Of a stretch of DNA of 12,995 nt, positions 5,820-12,413 are shown in pieces. Within the stretch, counting starts at the first letter, position 1. Each line of letters begins with the position of its first letter. Location of the stretch: NCBI GenBank assembly GCA_030642465.1, contig DAOWNS010000026.1:1-12995 (forward strand). Reading direction: 5' to 3'. The notes beneath the pieces are model-generated. The model did no database searches, was not told the DNA's origin, and saw only the letters and a list, made by a program, of their open reading frames with translations. A program made the translations under genes and the position numbers. The DNA is from Candidatus Thorarchaeota archaeon. GTDB lineage: Archaea > Asgardarchaeota > Thorarchaeia > Thorarchaeales > Thorarchaeaceae.

Positions 5820-7712
5820 TTGACAAGAGAGAGCAGAACCATACTTGTTACGACTGTGATTGTGCTCCTGTGCTCAGCATTTATTCCAATGCATGCATGG
5901 GCTGATCCATCTACTGAAGACACACTTGTACCAGCTGATGTTTCAGTTAGCGGGAGTATCACTGATAACTTTGTTAATATCACATATCAGATGGTTTTCG
6001 ATAATACTGGGTCTTCGATTGCCCAAGAAGTTGACTGGTTCTTTGGCCTGCAAGACAGTATCAGGTTAAGCAATCTTTCTGTCACCCTTGGAAACAGAAC
6101 ATACTGGGGTCGTGTCCTACCCGAGGTCGAAGCAGTTGAAGTGTATAATGAGAGTGTTGCCTTAAACAAGAGCGCAGTCTTGGTTCAAAGATATGCAGAT
6201 GGGTACTCTGTTCGAATGAATGTTGAAAATGGAACCGAAGCAATTCTATCAGTCATTATCGAGGGATTACTCACGAGGAGCGTAGGGCTCTATTGTCTTG
6301 ATCTACCCCTTGGTCGGACAGGCATCATTGATGTAGCATTCACTCTTGATATTGAAATCATATCCAATTTTGCGCCTGTAGCAGGATACTCAATTAATGG
6401 ACTTCCAAGTTTCATTGCAACCGATCTACCTAACGGAATCCGGCTAGAGCATATCTCATCTTCCTTGACAATTGCTGAAGGCTTGGAGATCACTTATGCG
6501 CTAGATCGACAGACAGGTGGTGCGCAGCTTCTGACCCATACCAATGGATCCGATCAGTTCTTTGTGTACATGCTTGCACCAGAGGTGACCGAAGTTGTTG
6601 AAACCGCACATAAGCAGTACGTATTTGTGCTTGATAAGTCAGGGTCAATGAGAGGATTGAAGATTGAACAAGCAAAGACTGCTTTCAATTCGATGATTGG
6701 TACGTTACTTTCTCAAGATCTCTTCAATGTTGTCGCATTTGATGATGAGATTTCGATCCTATGGGATGAGCCGCACTCGGCCTCCGCAAGCAACATAGAT
6801 GAGGCGCAAGACTGGGTTCAATCGATATCAGCTGGAGGATCTACGAATTTCCATGGAGCGTCAATAACGGGACTTGCGACGTTTAATCCTGGCGATAATG
6901 TCAAGGCAATGTTGATTCTTTCAGATGGACTACCAACGGCTGGAACGATTCAGGACACTCCAGGCATTTTATCAGCAATAAGTGAAGCCAATATCCTGGA
7001 TGTTTCAATCTCAACAGTAGCATTTGGTTCAGATTCGGATGAAAACCTTATGGCTAACACTGCCGCACAGAACGATGGCTACTTTATCTTCATTGAACCA
7101 TCAGAAGATGCAAGCACAGAACTGCTGGACTTCTATGGAGTGTTTTCAACCCCAATTGCGGATGATTATAGTATTGTCTTTGATGGAGCAATTGAGGTAA
7201 TCTCTTTGTCACCGCTCGATGAGTCACCATTCTTCAATGGTACGGAGGTCATCGTCGCAGGACGATATGTTGAGGGAATGACTGTCACAACATCCATTGA
7301 TTATGTGACTGGAACTGAAACCTACGTAGACACAGTCGGAGCTGCTATGCAGGATAAACCCCATGTCGAACATATATGGGCTCAACAAAGAGTTTCATAC
7401 CTATTGCGTCAAGCCTCTTTGCATGGGGAGAATGATACACTCAGAAATGAAATTGTACAATTGGGGATGTATTATGGAATAGCAATAGCAGGATACACTG
7501 CGATGGTTTTGACGGCATATGATGCATCATCATCAACGGGAGAAGACTTACGTCGTGGCGGCTATGTTTATGCACCTACTACAACAGGTGTACCGCCAGC
7601 ACAATCACCAGCTGATTTTGCGATGGGCATCACGATGCTGGTTCCGATCTTGCTCATTGGTATTGGACTTGTTGTGATTGTTCTTCGTATCTCGAAATTC
7701 GGGAGGAGTTAG
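5820..7712 (+). CDS. VIT and von Willebrand A domain surface protein, membrane anchored
   Basis: The 630-residue product begins at TTG 5820, the only usual start codon after an in-frame stop at 5811. A signal peptide (hydrophobic core about 8-20) probably ends after HAWA at residue 28. Residues 38-160 match the VIT domain found in inter-alpha-trypsin inhibitor heavy chains. A VWA domain at about 265-445 has a complete metal-ion-dependent adhesion site: D272-x-S274-x-S276 in FVLDKSGSM, T342 in GGSTNF and D369 in LSDG. The later segment IWAQQRVSYLLR ... YYGIAIAGYTAMVLTAYD (519-568) is the region that follows VWA in this family. A Pro/Thr-rich stretch leads to a membrane helix (about 601-622) and the tail RISKFGRS. 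Many N-x-S/T sequons fit glycosylation. An intact adhesion site implies divalent-metal-dependent protein binding on the cell surface; the partner is unknown. Confidence 0.92.
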   Translation: MTRESRTILVTTVIVLLCSAFIPMHAWADPSTEDTLVPADVSVSGSITDNFVNITYQMVFDNTGSSIAQEVDWFFGLQDSIRLSNLSVTLGNRTYWGRVLPEVEAVEVYNESVALNKSAVLVQRYADGYSVRMNVENGTEAILSVIIEGLLTRSVGLYCLDLPLGRTGIIDVAFTLDIEIISNFAPVAGYSINGLPSFIATDLPNGIRLEHISSSLTIAEGLEITYALDRQTGGAQLLTHTNGSDQFFVYMLAPEVTEVVETAHKQYVFVLDKSGSMRGLKIEQAKTAFNSMIGTLLSQDLFNVVAFDDEISILWDEPHSASASNIDEAQDWVQSISAGGSTNFHGASITGLATFNPGDNVKAMLILSDGLPTAGTIQDTPGILSAISEANILDVSISTVAFGSDSDENLMANTAAQNDGYFIFIEPSEDASTELLDFYGVFSTPIADDYSIVFDGAIEVISLSPLDESPFFNGTEVIVAGRYVEGMTVTTSIDYVTGTETYVDTVGAAMQDKPHVEHIWAQQRVSYLLRQASLHGENDTLRNEIVQLGMYYGIAIAGYTAMVLTAYDASSSTGEDLRRGGYVYAPTTTGVPPAQSPADFAMGITMLVPILLIGIGLVVIVLRISKFGRS

Positions 7713-7803
7713 TACCCACACATATGGAGTCAGAGCGAAAGCCCCAGCAAGAGTTCCGCAAAAATGTTGTGCACCTGCTGCAAAGCTCAGAAGACTACGC
7801 CAC

Positions 7804-7812
7804 AATACATAA
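7804..7812 (+). promoter_or_regulatory. Putative TATA box of the 2-oxoacid oxidoreductase operon
   Basis: AATACATAA lies about 50 bases before the gamma-subunit ATG at 7858. It would place transcription start near 7835, leaving a short leader with the ribosome binding site AGGTGA (7845-7850). It is the only A/T-rich core in the 145-base gap. Confidence 0.35.
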
Positions 7813-7857
7813 GTGCATTTTCGCTGGTGCCTGCGCCATCACCTAGGTGAGTATACA

Positions 7858-8433
7858 ATGGCGCTTGACTTCGCAAAAGGCATTACAGAATTCCGTTGGC
7901 ACGGGCGCGGCGGTCAGGGAGTGATCACCAGCAACCAGATGCTAGGAAAAGCTGCCCTTGCGGAGGGTAACTACATACAGGCGTTCCCAGAGTTCGGTCC
8001 TGAACGCACGGGAGCACCTGTTAGAGCATTCCTGAGGATAAGCAAGACACCGATTCAGGTGTACGCTCAGGTCTACAAGCCAGACGTCGTGGTCTGCATT
8101 GACCCAACTCTGCTTGATGTAGTGAACCCTACCGAAGGGCTGAAAGAAGATGGTATTCTTGTTCTCAATACAGACAAGAGTCCTGAAGAGATGCGTAAGA
8201 AGTTTAACTTCAAGGGCGGAAAGGTCGTTACGGTCAATGCTAGTACCATTGCCATGGATATCATGGGACGTCCTTTCTACAACATGCCAACCATGGCCGC
8301 GGCAGTGATGGCTACAGGGACTGTTAAGGTCGAAACCGTCATCAATGAGGTTCTTGAACGATATCCCGGAAAGGTTGGTCAATTGAACAAGGCTGCAATG
8401 GAGAGAGCTATAGAGGAGGCTCAGATAGGATGA
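7858..8433 (+). CDS. porG: Pyruvate/2-oxoacid:ferredoxin oxidoreductase, gamma subunit
   Basis: The 191-residue protein is the gamma subunit of the four-subunit archaeal 2-oxoacid:ferredoxin oxidoreductase, whose domain helps bind coenzyme A during oxidative decarboxylation of the keto acid. It shows the family's glycine loop WHGRGGQGVIT (14-24), the conserved PEFGPERTGAPV (44-55), and NMPTMAA near 142-148. Its length is normal for the family. An in-frame upstream extension to 7813 is possible, but ATG 7858 is preferred: AGGTGA lies seven bases before it and homology begins just after it. The stop overlaps the delta start (ATGA at 8430-8433), a sign of translational coupling in a gamma-delta-alpha-beta operon. 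Pyruvate is the most likely substrate, but branched-chain or other 2-oxoacids cannot be excluded from sequence alone. Confidence 0.93.
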   Translation: MALDFAKGITEFRWHGRGGQGVITSNQMLGKAALAEGNYIQAFPEFGPERTGAPVRAFLRISKTPIQVYAQVYKPDVVVCIDPTLLDVVNPTEGLKEDGILVLNTDKSPEEMRKKFNFKGGKVVTVNASTIAMDIMGRPFYNMPTMAAAVMATGTVKVETVINEVLERYPGKVGQLNKAAMERAIEEAQIG

Positions 8434-8725
8434 GCGAGAAATACAACGAAATACCAATAGCGGGCAATATCATCGAGCCAGGTAACGCAATGAAGTACAA
8501 GACCGGTGGTTGGCGTGCACAACGTCAATCCATACGAACGAAACCTGTCTTTGGGTCAAGAATGGAACCTGCGGCCTCTGCTGGATATACTGCCCGGACA
8601 ACGCGGTCAAACTCACCGAGAAGGATGGGAAGTACATCTACGAGTTCGATTTGGAATATTGTAAGGGCTGCGGGATATGTGCAAACCAATGTCCAACTGA
8701 CAGCATAAAGATGGAGAATGAATAG
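8430..8725 (+). CDS. porD: Pyruvate/2-oxoacid:ferredoxin oxidoreductase, delta (2[4Fe-4S] ferredoxin) subunit, frameshifted
   Basis: The delta subunit carries two [4Fe-4S] clusters that pass electrons to external ferredoxin. Its N-terminal part starts at ATG 8430 and reads through NAMKYKTGGWRAQR, the usual delta-subunit lead-in. The cluster part is in another frame, from about 8517 to the stop at 8725: GTCGLCWIYCPDNAV and then YCKGCGICANQCP. Joining them needs one extra base (or loss of two) between about 8517 and 8540. For example, one added C near 8526 gives WRAQRPIHTNETC, close to the usual family wording. The first cluster is spaced C-x7-C-x2-C-x3-CP instead of the common C-x2-C-x2-C-x3-CP; the second is standard. 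The gene overlaps gamma, and the alpha start lies at its stop. The rest of the operon is intact, so a sequencing or assembly error is likelier than a true pseudogene. Confidence 0.85.
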
Positions 8726-8726
8726 G

Positions 8727-9932
8727 ATGACAGCAGTCAAGAGAGTACCCAAGGACCAAATAACAATCGAAGGTCTCACTGGTGACGCTGCCATCGCTCA
8801 CGCGTTGAAGCAGTGTGACCTTGACGTTCTGGCGGCGTACCCTATAACTCCGCAAACCATTATTGTGGAAGATTATCAGAAGTTCGCTGCAAACGGGGAA
8901 GTACACTGCAGGGTCATCCCAGTGGAGTCCGAGCACAGCGCAATGAGCGCCTGTATTGGAGCCTCAGCCGTTGGAGCTAGAGTAGCTACTGCATCGGCAT
9001 CCGCGGGACTCGCACTAATGTGGGAAATCCTGTACTGTGCAGCTTCAATGAGAATGCCCATTGTCTTTGCGGTAGCAAACAGGGCACTGTCTGCGCCTAT
9101 CAATATCCACAACGATTGGTCAGACAGCTACGGCGCGCGCGACAGCGGCTTTATTCAGATCTACACACAAAGCTGCCAAGAAGCCTATGACACGACTATC
9201 ATGGCGTTCAAGATTGCAGAGGACCATAAGGTACTCCTGCCAATCATGGTGTGCATCGACGGTTTCATTCTGAGCCATAACGTTGAGCGTGTCGAGATGC
9301 TTCCAACGGAAGCAGTGGAAAACTTCCTGGGAGTCCGCGAACCATTCATCAAGCTGGACCCGGACAACCCAATCACAATGGGACCACTAGCTCTAACAGA
9401 CTACTACTTTGAGTTCAAGGAGCAACAAGACAAGGCTATGGACGCAGTTCCAGATGTGTTTGCGCAAGTCGAGGCTGAATTCGAGAAGATGACCGGTCGC
9501 AAGTATGGAATGTTTGAGGAGTACAAGACTGATGATGCTGAGATTATCATCTTCACACACAGCACACCCGGCGGTACTGCGAAGGCTACTGTGGATGTTC
9601 TGCGTGAGAAAGGCGAGAAAGTTGGCGTCCTTAGACTAAGAATGTTCAGACCATTCCCGACGAAGGAGATCACTGAAGCAGTCAAGAACGCCAAGGCAGT
9701 GATTGTGTTTGAGAAGTGCCGCTCATTTGGAGCACCATCAAATCCACTGGCTCTGGAGCTCAGAACGGCGCTCTATGACCTCGAGAAGAGGCCGATGGTC
9801 GTTGACTTTGTGATAGGTCTTGGTGGTCGAGATTGTCCACCAACAACGATAGTTGAGGGATATGAGAAAACGAAGGAGTATCTCAAGAAAGGAAGAGCTC
9901 CGCTCTATGAAACACTGGGGGTGCGCAAGTAA
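8727..9932 (+). CDS. porA: Pyruvate/2-oxoacid:ferredoxin oxidoreductase, alpha subunit
   Basis: This 401-residue protein is the alpha subunit, which holds the pyrimidine-binding half of the thiamine diphosphate site and the transketolase C-terminal-like domain. Conserved features are AAYPITPQT (36-44), the Glu-containing segment VESEHSAMSACIGAS, the ATASASAGLALMWE stretch, and in the C-terminal part EIIIFTHSTPGGTAK, MFRPFPTKEI and FEKCRSFGAPSNPLALEL. Length is typical. ATG 8727 is chosen because GGAG (8713-8716) lies ten bases upstream. An ATG at 8718 is in frame but only one base from that GGAG; it would add MNR and overlap the delta stop. The stop codon overlaps the beta ATG (TAATG at 9930-9934). 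The protein works with beta to form the catalytic core in the cytoplasm. Confidence 0.93.
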   Translation: MTAVKRVPKDQITIEGLTGDAAIAHALKQCDLDVLAAYPITPQTIIVEDYQKFAANGEVHCRVIPVESEHSAMSACIGASAVGARVATASASAGLALMWEILYCAASMRMPIVFAVANRALSAPINIHNDWSDSYGARDSGFIQIYTQSCQEAYDTTIMAFKIAEDHKVLLPIMVCIDGFILSHNVERVEMLPTEAVENFLGVREPFIKLDPDNPITMGPLALTDYYFEFKEQQDKAMDAVPDVFAQVEAEFEKMTGRKYGMFEEYKTDDAEIIIFTHSTPGGTAKATVDVLREKGEKVGVLRLRMFRPFPTKEITEAVKNAKAVIVFEKCRSFGAPSNPLALELRTALYDLEKRPMVVDFVIGLGGRDCPPTTIVEGYEKTKEYLKKGRAPLYETLGVRK

Positions 9933-10861
9933 TGACGGAACCAGCAGCACTCAAACTCAAAGATATGCTCAAGAAGAAAAGGATTCTTTCCTCCGGTCAC
10001 AGGATGTGTGCAGGATGCGCAGCACCAACAATAGTTAAACTGATGGGAATGGCCCTGAGAGGCCCCACCATCGTCTGCGAGGTTACAGGATGCCTTGAGG
10101 TTGCTACAACCATCTACCCATATACTGCGTGGGAACTCCCGTGGATTCATGTGGCTTTCGAAAACGCAGCGGCTGTTGCCTCTGGTGCCATAGAAGCCAT
10201 TGAAGTAATGAGAGAGAAGGGAAGATGGAGCAAAGAACATGTCGATGTAATCGCCATCGGCGGTGACGGCGGAACCTTCGATATCGGATTCGGAGCAATC
10301 AGTGGGATGCTAGAGAGAGGCCATGACATCGTATACATGTGCTACGATAACGGCGCCTACCAGAACACTGGCATCCAGAGGTCCGGAGGAACGTTCCCCG
10401 GCCAAGAAACGACTACGTCGTGGGCTGGAAAGGTTTCACCAGGGAAAGAGCAGCGTAAGAAGCCCCTTGCCGAGATTGTCGCGGCCCACAGGACTCCATA
10501 TGTCGCAACAGTCGATCCGTACCATCATCGGGACTTCATAACGAAGTTTCGCAAAGCTCTCGAGGTTGAGGGTCCTGCTTTCATCCACGCATTCTCACCC
10601 TGTCCCAGAGGCTGGAGGTCTCAGACAGGCAAGAGCATGGAGATTGCGAAGCTTGCGGTAGAGGTCGGACTACACCCGCTGTACGAGATCTTCAATGGAA
10701 CCGAGTACAAGATGTCCGGGCCAAGCAGGCGCTTGAAGGAACTCAGACCGCTTGACGACTACTGGAAAACCCAAGGCCAGTTCAAGCATCTCTTCAAACC
10801 GGAGTGGGCAGATTTCAAGAAGGGCTCCAAGAACAGGTCGATGCTGACTGGGAGCTTCTGA
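9932..10861 (+). CDS. porB: Pyruvate/2-oxoacid:ferredoxin oxidoreductase, beta subunit
   Basis: The 309-residue beta subunit binds the thiamine diphosphate cofactor and one [4Fe-4S] cluster. The diphosphate/Mg motif is visible as GDGG (111-114) followed by YDNGAYQNTGIQRSG (138-152). Four cysteines suited to the proximal cluster are C26 and C29 (GHRMCAGC), C54 (TGCLE) and C224 (FSPCPRGW). These match the family pattern, and the length is normal. The ATG overlaps the alpha stop, so translation is probably coupled. With gamma, delta and alpha it completes the CoA-acetylating oxidoreductase that yields acetyl-CoA, CO2 and reduced ferredoxin (or runs in reverse for carbon fixation). The hairpin at 10898-10915 probably marks the end of the operon. 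Confidence 0.94.
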   Translation: MTEPAALKLKDMLKKKRILSSGHRMCAGCAAPTIVKLMGMALRGPTIVCEVTGCLEVATTIYPYTAWELPWIHVAFENAAAVASGAIEAIEVMREKGRWSKEHVDVIAIGGDGGTFDIGFGAISGMLERGHDIVYMCYDNGAYQNTGIQRSGGTFPGQETTTSWAGKVSPGKEQRKKPLAEIVAAHRTPYVATVDPYHHRDFITKFRKALEVEGPAFIHAFSPCPRGWRSQTGKSMEIAKLAVEVGLHPLYEIFNGTEYKMSGPSRRLKELRPLDDYWKTQGQFKHLFKPEWADFKKGSKNRSMLTGSF

Positions 10862-10897
10862 AGAAGAAGTGCGGCATCGAGTGAACAAGGTAGTACT

Positions 10898-10915
10898 GGA
10901 GCACACACGTGCTCC
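10898..10915 (+). terminator. Hairpin at the end of the oxidoreductase operon
   Basis: GGAGCAC (10898-10904), loop ACAC, and GTGCTCC (10909-10915) form a perfect 7-bp stem 36 bases after the beta stop. The following sequence is moderately T-rich (TGTGCTATTCATTTG) but lacks a continuous T-run, so this may be a terminator or an RNA 3'-end-protecting structure. Confidence 0.45.
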
Positions 10916-10983
10916 TGTGCTATTCATTTGTATTGGACAGTTACGGACTGCCCAAAGAGAGGACTTATTCGAAGCCATTCCCC

Positions 10984-11014
10984 AACCCGCTATATGATGG
11001 GTTCGCGGGTTTTT
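10984..11014 (+). terminator. Terminator-like hairpin plus T-run overlapping the start of the next gene
   Basis: AACCCGC (10984-10990) pairs with GCGGGTT (11005-11011) around a 14-base loop and is followed directly by T's (run of five at 11010-11014). The loop contains the two candidate ATG codons (10994, 10997) of the phosphodiesterase gene. It could be a terminator for read-through from the oxidoreductase operon or a structure that hides the start codons. Confidence 0.35.
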
Positions 11015-11806
11015 GAGAGAGAGCGCCCTTTGATAATGGCGCATAAAGGTGACTCCGCTGCTGTACCGGAGAACACGATGCTGTCGATGAGAGGCGCAAT
11101 CGAGATTGGAGTGGACTTGCTCGAAACAGACCTTCGTCTTACCAAGGACAAAGAATTCGTGCTGTTTCATGATGATGATCTGGTCCGAACCACAGGTCAG
11201 GAAGGACGAATCTGTGATTACTCGTTGGTGGATCTTCTGAATATCGATGCGGGCTATACCTTCACACATGATGGGGGAAACACATTCCCCTTCAGAGGGA
11301 AGGGGCTCAAACTGCTCACCCTAAGGGATGCATTTGCAGAGTTTCCTGACATGCGATTCAACCTCGACATCAAGGATAAGGACCCAGAAGCGCCCCTCTT
11401 GCTTGCAAAAGAGATTCGAAGCTATGGCAGAGAAGAATCAGTGATTGTGGCATCGTTTAATGATTCCCAACTTGAACTATTCCGAAAAGCATTACCAACA
11501 GTTGCCACAAGCGCACACCCAGGAGAGGTGAAACGGTTTGTCACCGGGCTCAAGCTACACGTGTTGCGCTTGCTAGTCAGAACTCCCACGTACAGGGCAT
11601 TTCAGGTTCCCATCAAGTATGGAAAGAATACTGTTGTCAACACCAGATTCGTGCAGGCGGCACACGATAGAAACATCGCCGTTCACGTATGGACAATCAA
11701 CGATGCGCCTACAATGAAGTGGCTCGTGAATCTTGACGTAGATGGCATATTCACGGATGAGCCAGAATTACTCAGGAGTGTGCTGCAAGAAAGCGGGTTC
11801 CTTTGA
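10994..11806 (+). CDS. Glycerophosphodiester phosphodiesterase family protein
   Basis: The 270-residue protein (from ATG 10994) has the GDPD TIM-barrel motifs. These are MAHKGDSAAVPENT with catalytic-type H17, LLETDLRLTKD with metal-ligand-type E44 and D46, and FVLFHDDDLVRTTG with second catalytic-type H59. FNLDIKDKD stands where the family often has 'IEIK', and VHVWTINDAPTMKWL and DVDGIFTDEP close the barrel. The family usually hydrolyses glycerophosphodiesters to glycerol 3-phosphate and an alcohol; in archaea the substrate may derive from glycerol-1-phosphate ether lipids. No signal peptide is seen, so a cytoplasmic location is likely. The HKG sequence replaces the more common HRG. The start is uncertain: ATG 10994 or 10997 lack a ribosome binding site and lie in a hairpin loop. 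TTG 11030 preceded by GAGAGAG (11014-11020), or ATG 11036, are alternatives that would shorten the N-terminus. Confidence 0.9.
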   Translation: MMGSRVFERERPLIMAHKGDSAAVPENTMLSMRGAIEIGVDLLETDLRLTKDKEFVLFHDDDLVRTTGQEGRICDYSLVDLLNIDAGYTFTHDGGNTFPFRGKGLKLLTLRDAFAEFPDMRFNLDIKDKDPEAPLLLAKEIRSYGREESVIVASFNDSQLELFRKALPTVATSAHPGEVKRFVTGLKLHVLRLLVRTPTYRAFQVPIKYGKNTVVNTRFVQAAHDRNIAVHVWTINDAPTMKWLVNLDVDGIFTDEPELLRSVLQESGFL

Positions 11807-11885
11807 AGGAGTTGCGCATCTAAACGAATGCATGCATCGTACCGGTTTCGACGTGCTTTCAAAAACGGTAGGTTAGCCGAATAAC

Positions 11886-11952
11886 GTTAATATGCGGCGA
11901 CTAGAAACGAAGAGTGCAAGTCTTGGTTGCCCTTTGGGAGATGCCGGACTTG
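11886..11952 (+). promoter_or_regulatory. Promoter-like sequence and leader hairpin of the small cysteine-rich gene
   Basis: GTTAATATG (11886-11894) is a good TATA candidate that predicts transcription from about 11916. There a hairpin begins: CAAGTC (11917-11922) with GACTTG (11947-11952), and within it CCC-TTT-GGG (11930-11938). The structure ends ten bases before the ribosome binding site GGTGA (11962-11966). It may be a simple leader stem or a translational control element. Confidence 0.35.
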
Positions 11953-11974
11953 ACAAATGCTGGTGAAAGGAAAA

Positions 11975-12109
11975 ATGACTTGCCCAGAATATAATGCAAA
12001 AGATAACACGTGCGGTGTGGATGGATTCAAGTTCTATAAAGGAATGCAGAAACCTTGTGAGTCCCCTGGAATTACCAAGGAAAAATGCCCTAGATTTGCA
12101 ATGAAGTAG
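11975..12109 (+). CDS. Small four-cysteine protein (44 residues)
   Basis: This short frame runs from ATG 11975 to TAG 12107-12109. It encodes a compact hydrophilic protein with four cysteines at 3, 13, 28 and 38, spaced C-x9-C-x14-C-x9-C, in the contexts MTCPEY, NTCGVDGFKFYKG, QKPCESPG and EKCPRFAMK. The symmetric spacing suggests a small metal-binding (zinc or iron-sulfur) module or a disulfide-stabilised fold; there is no signal peptide, which favours metal binding. GGTGA (11962-11966) lies eight bases before the ATG. An in-frame ATG at 11957 would add six residues. A TATA-like element and leader hairpin lie upstream, and a hairpin starts at the stop codon, so it looks like a stand-alone transcription unit. 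I do not recognise the family. Confidence 0.6.
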   Translation: MTCPEYNAKDNTCGVDGFKFYKGMQKPCESPGITKEKCPRFAMK

Positions 12110-12130
12110 CAGAACCCACCTGTTCCTGCT
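12108..12130 (+). terminator. Hairpin immediately after the small cysteine-rich gene
   Basis: AGCAGAAC (12108-12115) pairs with GTTcCTGCT (12122-12130) with one bulged C and a six-base loop, giving eight base pairs that begin within the TAG stop codon. A run of six T's at 12200-12205 (TTCTGTTTTTTCG) further on is a better archaeal-type oligo-T termination site. Confidence 0.35.
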
Positions 12131-12360
12131 GCTCCGTTGATGGGGGCGAATTTCCACCGGACTGAGATTGACACCATGTGTTACTCGGTTCATCTTCTGT
12201 TTTTTCGTAATGTAGTTCTCGTAGAGGACATCATGTCAGAGTCTAGAGCATGATTGATCAACAGGCGCTATCTAGGACATTTGCATCAAGCCGCAAACAC
12301 ACAGAGGTTCTGCTGTAGTAGTCCTGCAATTCGGAAATGATTGAGTCTGTCTACAAATCT
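12131..12360. other. Gap with no supported gene
   Basis: Apart from the T6 run at 12200-12205 and a 37-codon frame at 12140-12253 without a ribosome binding site, I see nothing gene-like or RNA-like here. The last bases lead into the promoter of the gelsolin-like gene. Confidence 0.4.
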
Positions 12361-12408
12361 GTTAAAAGCCAGCACCTAGAAGATAGAGTGGACCCTTAGT
12401 ATAGGAGG
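12361..12408 (+). promoter_or_regulatory. TATA-like element and strong ribosome binding site of the gelsolin-like gene
   Basis: GTTAAAAG (12361-12368) is a plausible TATA box that predicts a start of transcription near 12392. AGGAGG (12403-12408) is a strong Shine-Dalgarno sequence whose first bases overlap an in-frame TAG (12402-12404). It is 5 bases from ATA 12414, 8 from ATT 12417, but 44 from TTG 12453 and 47 from ATG 12456. Confidence 0.5.
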
Positions 12409-12413
12409 CAACC

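Noticed and set aside
7724..7846. 40-codon frame just before the gamma subunit gene
   Set aside because: No ribosome binding site, overlaps the likely TATA region and ribosome binding site of the operon, and has no recognisable motif.
10670..11269. 199-codon - strand frame across the beta subunit end and phosphodiesterase start
   Set aside because: It is antisense to two well-supported genes and its product lacks any family motif; a shadow frame.
11873..12193. 106-codon - strand frame opposite the small cysteine-rich gene
   Set aside because: Composition is irregular, no ribosome binding site precedes it, and the + strand reading with promoter, ribosome binding site and cysteine symmetry is better.
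12140..12253. 37-codon frame after the small cysteine-rich gene
   Set aside because: No ribosome binding site, runs through the T6 terminator-like sequence, and shows no motif.
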